Below are positions 59,406-64,000 of a stretch of 64,000 bases of DNA, one piece after another. The position numbers and the translations under genes are program-made. Below the pieces are notes generated by a model. That model had not been told where the DNA came from. It saw only the letters and a program-made list of their open reading frames with translations, and did no database searches. This DNA comes from Anaeramoeba flamelloides (taxonomy: Eukaryota > Metamonada > Anaeramoebidae). The first letter of the stretch is position 1. The number at the start of each line of letters is the position of its first letter. The stretch covers positions 8,623,001 to 8,687,000 of the forward strand of contig JANTQA010000070.1 of the NCBI GenBank assembly GCA_027625915.1. Reading direction: 5' to 3'.

Positions 59406-60103
59406 TTTATAATCATTATTTTTTTTATGTAATTGTTTTTTTTTAAGATGATTAAAAAGTTTTCAAAACTATTAGTTATTCTCTATTCAAAAAAATATCT
59501 CAAAGTCGAATTTAACGAAATTTCATCGTCACACCCATTTAAAAATTTTTACCCCAAAATAGATCTTTTGTTCTCTACCAGAGACTTTTAAAAATTGTGG
59601 TAATACTAAAAATAATACAATTGTCTCATGAATTTGAAGTTCTGGAATGTTGATTATATTATGAAGAAACTAGGTTAACTAGGACGAAATGGTAATTGTA
59701 GTAATCGGTTTGTCTAACTTGACATTTTAAATTTTGTTTTTTCATACAAGCGAAGGGAGAGATTGATAATTGTGAAAAGATCACTGTCTTGAATTATTGG
59801 TATTTGTAGGTTGGTTAAGTCTTATGTTTGAGCTGAAACCATTGAATAATAAAAAATAATTGCTAAAAAAATGGCTTATTGATGAGAAGAGATTTATTTT
59901 GAAAAAAAAAAACAAAAAAAAAATATTATCATGAAGTATTAAACAGAATTAATTTACTTCAAAAAAATTGGAAAAGTTTGTTAAATTATAAAATAATTCA
60001 TTTAAAAAAGGGTTATTTTGAGGAATAAATATAGAAATTTATTGAAATAAAAAAAAATAAAAGAATAAGAAGCAAATCTGGTGGAGAAAAGGAAATGTTC
60101 ATT

Positions 60104-60433
60104 TTAGTTATTGAAAAGATTTTCGATTTTTGAAAAATCATAGTCCATCTCTTTCTTTGTGTCGCTGCTTAATTTTTCTTCTTTGGGTAGGTTCTCTTTG
60201 TTGTTCTTGGGCTTTGCTGAATCTATTCTAATTTTTTTTTGATCATCTCTTGGTTGTAATTCCTCAGCAGGCTGTTGCCTTTTCCTTTCTTGATCTTGAT
60301 CTTGATTTGGCAACTCATTCTTCTTCTCTTTTCCGTTTTTTTTCGTTTTATTATCTTTCTTTTTTTTTTTTTTCTTGCTCTTTTTTTTTTTGTGTTTTTT
60401 TTTCATTTTCTTTTTTTTTTTTTTTTTTTTTTT

Positions 60434-60469
<36 letters not shown>

Positions 60470-60635
60470 CATCTTCAGAAGATTCGGAAGCACTGCTGGA
60501 AGTTGATGATTCGGAAGTAGAAGAAGACGATTCAGACGAGGAAGATTCCGATGAAGAAGATTCGGTTGACGATTCTGATGAGGAAGATTCTGATGAGGAA
60601 GATTCTGATGAGGTTTCTGTCTTTTTTTTTTTTTT

Positions 60636-60695
<60 letters not shown>

Positions 60696-61005
60696 TTTTT
60701 TTAGAGACTGTTGTTAAATCCTGTTGTGGTTCGGGTTCTGGTTGGACAATTTCTGCTGGTTCAAGATCGCCTTCTAACAAGTCAACTAATTCGACAAGGA
60801 ACTGTGACACATTGATGATTTTGCCAAGTTTAATAACAGTTTTTTGCTTAAACCAATAAGAAGATACTTGAATATTTTCTTCATCAGAAATAACAATTTT
60901 ACGGCCTCCTGAAGAGACTACAGCAAATCCGTCAAGCCACGTTTTGTGGTTTTGTGTTTTGTGCTTTGTGTAAAGGCAACTAAAACGGCAACTATCTTGG
61001 CTCAT
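60104..61005 (-). CDS. ZGRF1-type (DUF2439) N-terminal domain protein
   Basis: The start at 61005 gives MSQDSCRFSCLYTKHK, then TQNHKTWLDGFAVVSSGG, KIVISDEEN and SYWFKQK: the small DUF2439 domain (about 80 residues) found at the N-terminus of the DNA-repair helicase ZGRF1 and of yeast Mte1. No helicase follows. Instead come an acidic EPEPEPQQ linker, a Lys run coded by very long A tracts (58 and 14 nt), a Ser/Glu-rich segment (60480-60615), a second Lys run and a basic tail ending DYDFSKIENLFNN at 60104. The N-terminal, Ser/Glu and C-terminal parts sit in three different frames, with each change inside an A tract, so the run lengths are suspect. A full protein would be about 300 residues. A nuclear, DNA-associated role is inferred from the domain and charge. 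Confidence 0.68.
60637..60694 (-). repeat. 58-nt homopolymer inside a coding region
   Basis: An unbroken T run on the plus strand, read as A58 by the ZGRF1-like gene and coding about 19 Lys. It is the longest homopolymer in the window. Reading frame cannot be trusted across it. Confidence 0.9.
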
Positions 61006-61904
61006 TTAAAAAATAATTTATTTTGTGAAAAGAAAAAAATGAAAAAAAAAAAAAGTTTTGTTTTTTATTATTTTTTTGCTAATGGCTTGTTCGCCTAAAG
61101 AATCTTTAACTCAAAATTACGTTTCGTGTTGGTAATTTTTTTTTTTTTGAAAAACAAAAAAAAAGTTGAAAAAGAAAAATAAAATTTTTACAAAACACAT
61201 TGTTTTTTATATTATTTGGGAAATTCATTTTCTTTTTTTCATGTTTTGAAGGAGGTACTGGGTTCCTTTTCTGAGAAATAGGATAATTATGATTATTACT
61301 CGTTTGGAATCTTTTTTTTTAAAAGTAAAAAAATAATACAAAAAAGAAAAAGAAATGTCTCCATAGACAAAAACCCATACGTCAAAAAATCACCCATGCT
61401 TTTTTTTTCTTCTTGTTTCAAAGTAATATACATGGTACCGGCCAATAAGATCTCTAAGTTAAAATCATTTTTGAAAGTTAAATACTTGATGATCTACAAC
61501 AATTTGATCAGAAGGAATTAACTTTGTTCATAACTTTTCGAAATTTACTCGATTTCCTTTAAGTAAGTAAGTATATTTTACGATTTTTTGAAAAATTTTA
61601 ATTGTGAAAACCTTCCTGAAAAATATTTTTAATGTGTGTCCAGATTTTGAAACTTTGAAACCAAAAGAGCAATTGTTCTCAGATCTATTAAACGAAAAGA
61701 ATCGAAAAGTAATTCAGAGTTGAATCTGACATTTTTCTATTATTTGAACATTTTTTTAGATTAAATTTTTTGTTTTATTAAATTTGGTTTTGGATCTCGA
61801 AATGTGTTTACACGAATGTGTGAAATTAATCAAACAGTAAACCAAAATAAAATAGACTAGAAAGTTGTTTCTTTGAAACAAATATCTTCTCTTTTAGAAG
61901 ACCA
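61006..61904. other. Intergenic, nothing recognised
   Basis: About 900 bases upstream of the ZGRF1-like gene. AT-rich, with short A and T runs. No frame, hairpin or repeat match was found before the tandem-hairpin leader starts at 61905. Confidence 0.5.
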
Positions 61905-62420
61905 AACACTATTGGTTAAAAGAAGATCTTTGATAAAAAAATTATTTTTAAAGATAATTAACAATTTAAGTTGAAAAATCCAATTTTGTCCAAGTTTTTA
62001 TTATTTTTTTTAAATTATTATTAAAAAATAAGAAAAAATTTATTTTTGAAGCTAAGGGGTCATTTAATATCTTTTAAAAATATTTGAAATTTAATTAATA
62101 TTTTTCAAATGGGTAATCAATTGTTTTGATTATTAATGAATTATTTATTGATTTAATTTGAAAAATATTATTTTTTTATGATGTTAGGTTAGGTTTTTTT
62201 TAATTTTTGTAATAAACAGAAAATTTTGATAAATTTTCGGTTTATTCGAAAAAGTAAAAAAAAAACCGTGGTTAGGTTATCAATGATTTAAAAGAATAAA
62301 GTAAAATCAAATAGATTTTACTTTATTCTTTTAAATTCTAGAAAACCCAGTCTCTTGACAGACACTTTTCGTTAGGTTTTCTAGAATTTAAAAGAATGGA
62401 GAAAAATAAATGATTTTAAT

Positions 62421-62526
62421 CAATTCTTTTGAATTCTAGAAAACCGCCATTAACTATTTTTTAATTTAAGAAATAAAAAAAACACAATCAAAAATTTTCT
62501 TTTAATTTCTTAAATTAAAAAAAAGC
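62421..62526 (+). repeat. 106-bp exact direct repeat, first unit
   Basis: Identical by eye to 62856-62961: from CAATTCTTTTGAATTCTAG through the GCCATTAAC spacer and a whole type A hairpin to AAAAAAAAGC. The offset is 435 bp. While the hairpins around them vary, this pair does not, so the duplication or conversion is recent. Confidence 0.88.
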
Positions 62527-62855
62527 ACCGTTAGGTTTTTTTAACTTTTTGAAATATAGAGAAAATTTATTTAATTTTCTTAACATTACATAAAGTTAAA
62601 AAAACCTATCACTCTACGGACACTTTCGTTGGGTTTTTTTTAATTTTTGAAATAAACAGAAAGATTTGAGAAATTTTTGATTTATTTCTTGAAGTAAAAA
62701 AACTGTCGTTAGGTTTTCCAGAATCTAAAAGAATAAAGTAAAATATATTTGATTTTACATTATTCTTTTTAATTCGGGAAAACCAAGCTCTTGACAGGCA
62801 ATTTGGTCAGGTTTTATAACATTTAAAAAAATTGAGAAAAATTAAAGATTTTACT

Positions 62856-62961
62856 CAATTCTTTTGAATTCTAGAAAACCGCCATTAACTATTTTTTAAT
62901 TTAAGAAATAAAAAAAACACAATCAAAAATTTTCTTTTAATTTCTTAAATTAAAAAAAAGC
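62856..62961 (+). repeat. 106-bp exact direct repeat, second unit
   Basis: Second unit of the duplication described at 62421-62526. The sequence before it (type B arm) and after it (CTCGATTAGG against ACCGTTAGG) differs between the two units. Confidence 0.88.
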
Positions 62962-63310
62962 TCGATTAGGTTTTCTTGAGTTTTCTGTTTATTTGTAAAA
63001 TCGATAGATTTTCGTTAAGTTTTTTTTACTTTTTGAAATTAAATAGAAAACCTCAAAAAAAAAAAACCTAGAACAGTTAGCAGATAAAACAGAAAACCCC
63101 AAGCTAACTTAGGTAATCTACGGCACTTGACGGAAACATCGGTTAGTTTTTTTTTAATTTTTGTAAAAAGCAAAAAGTTTAGTAATTTTCGATTTATTTC
63201 AAATAGTAAAAAAAAATATAACACTTTTCGATTAAATTTTCAAGAATTCAAAAGAATAGAGTTGAAGATATATTATTTTACTCTATTTTTTTGAATTCTG
63301 GAAAATATAT

Positions 63311-64000
63311 CCGTTTGACAGCACTTCCGAAAGGTTTTTTTGATTATTTGAGATTATTGAAACCTAATACGAACTATTAGTAATTCAAAATTTGGAAATT
63401 TTGTAAAATACCGGATTTTATTCATTAATTTTAAATTCTGAAAAATATATAGTTAGTAGATAATGTATAAGTGGAATTATATGAGATATTATTATTATTT
63501 ATTAATAAATTTTTTAATTATTTGCCTTCTATTTTTTTTTTGGATAAAATGATCAAAAAAACTCATCTCTCTCAATAGATGAATACATAGAGAATAAAGT
63601 TTTTTTCTAAAAAAAAAAGGATTTCGGTTTATTATTATATTGAAATCATAAATATTTTTTATAAACAGGTGTTGAATACTTTTAACAGAAAAATATGTAT
63701 TTCAGGTTTGTAAATTGTTTTTGGTTCAAGATATAAATTCCATTACAAAAATTCAGGCACATAACAAATTAAAAATAGGAATAAAAAATTACAATTTATT
63801 CTATTTATCCCAATGTAATAGTAAATTGGTTTAAATTCCATCTGCATTAATTTTTATATTAGTAATCCTTTTTATTCAGACAAAAATTAAACCTGATTTA
63901 ATGTTCTTTTTTATAAAAATTCAACAAAAATCCTCGGTGGTCGATTCACAATATGAAGACAAGACAAAATTGGGAAAATGTCATGAAAGGGTACAATTTC
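63311..64000. other. AT-rich end of window, nothing recognised
   Basis: After the last hairpin there is one worn GGTTTTTTTGA start (63332) without a partner arm, then ordinary AT-rich DNA. No frame or repeat match noticed. Confidence 0.5.

Larger units (their letters stand above)
54450..60103. other. 5.6-kb intergenic region with foldback and hairpin array
   Basis: No host gene supported. It contains the foldback 55020-55570 and the tandem-hairpin copy 58715-59405. Short imperfect hairpins lie at about 57249-57310 (ACACTTC...GAAGTGT) and 56756-56795 (AAAAACACCCC...GGGTGCTTTTT). The rest is A/T-rich with no recognisable frame. Frames at 54771-55127 and 55466-55804 are the two arms of the foldback rather than separate genes. 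Confidence 0.6.
61905..63310 (+). repeat. Tandem-hairpin family, longest copy (about twelve hairpins)
   Basis: The leader 61905-62180 matches 58715-58990. Hairpins: type A at 62192-62266, 62457-62524, 62534-62606, 62632-62704, 62892-62959, 62969-63068 and 63141-63219; type B at 62274-62347, 62375-62445, 62712-62784, 62810-62880 and 63229-63309. Most begin GGTTTT and end AAAACC. Type A stems carry TTAATTTTTGAAATAAA; type B stems carry AGAATTTAAAAGAAT paired with ATTCTTTTGAATTCT. A 106-bp unit at 62421-62526 recurs without change at 62856-62961. Confidence 0.85.

Noticed and set aside
60250-60717. Plus-strand Phe/Asp/Glu frames across the ZGRF1-like gene
   Set aside because: They arise from poly-T and the complement of the Ser/Glu segment. 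The minus strand carries the DUF2439 start and a Ser/Glu-Lys pattern common in nuclear proteins.
58864-63310. CRISPR array
   Set aside because: Repeated units are self-complementary hairpins of varying length and sequence, spacers are similar to each other, and there are no cas genes.

Overview
The window is nuclear DNA of a microbial eukaryote, most likely an amoeboid protist. The DNA is extremely A+T-rich. Genes carry GT-AG introns (often GTAAGT) at conserved positions, stops are TAA, and proteins hold long Asn-, Lys/Glu- and Ser/Asp-rich insertions. The gene set (Ras-like GTPase fused to RGS, ALFY-type BEACH-FYVE protein, kelch-BTB protein of LZTR1 layout) and the many KEKEK/NENGN runs remind me of Anaeramoeba. 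An amoebozoan is also possible; this is an inference from style, not a database match.

Layout. 1-1254 (+): 3' part of a degenerate Ras-like GTPase fused to an RGS domain. 5588-8764 (-): choline/ethanolamine phosphotransferase rebuilt from seven exons, one of only 10 nt. 12805-14199 (-): Lys-rich, probably nuclear protein of unknown function. 22715-24254 (+): NAD-dependent glycerol-3-phosphate dehydrogenase, three exons. 31030-46217 (+): giant ALFY/WDFY3-like gene (armadillo-like region, ConA-like, PH-BEACH, WD40, FYVE). 51686-54449 (-): kelch-BTB protein. 60104-61005 (-): small protein with a ZGRF1-type (DUF2439) N-terminus and Lys and Ser/Glu tails. The genes share no operon-like link. CEPT and GPD touch through glycerolipid synthesis (GPD makes the glycerol-3-phosphate that leads to diacylglycerol, a CEPT substrate). 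Ras-RGS, ALFY and the kelch-BTB protein are signalling, autophagy and ubiquitin-adaptor types.

More than half of the window is non-coding and AT-rich, and much of it is old mobile-element material. I found six foldback or MITE-like elements by matching inverted arms: 7049-7263 (inside a CEPT intron), 11186-11940 (TTAA ends), 16140-16615 (TA-flanked, CAGTGGTG-type ends), 20406-21238, 29445-30308 (about 265-bp arms, TTA duplication) and 55020-55570. There is also a shorter inverted pair at 28763-29331. Three dispersed repeat families occur in direct copies, and a LINE-type reverse transcriptase remnant lies at about 49620-49835 (-).

The most unusual structure is a family of tandem long hairpins, each bounded by GGTTTT...AAAACC and separated by short CTCTACGGCACTT-like spacers. 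It occurs at 48864-49003, 58715-59405 and 61905-63310; the last two share a roughly 290-bp leader.

Three genes (ALFY, kelch-BTB, ZGRF1-like) each change reading frame exactly at a homopolymer run. This points either to run-length errors in the assembly or to slippage tolerated in expression. No tRNA, rRNA, CRISPR array or virus-like element was recognised.
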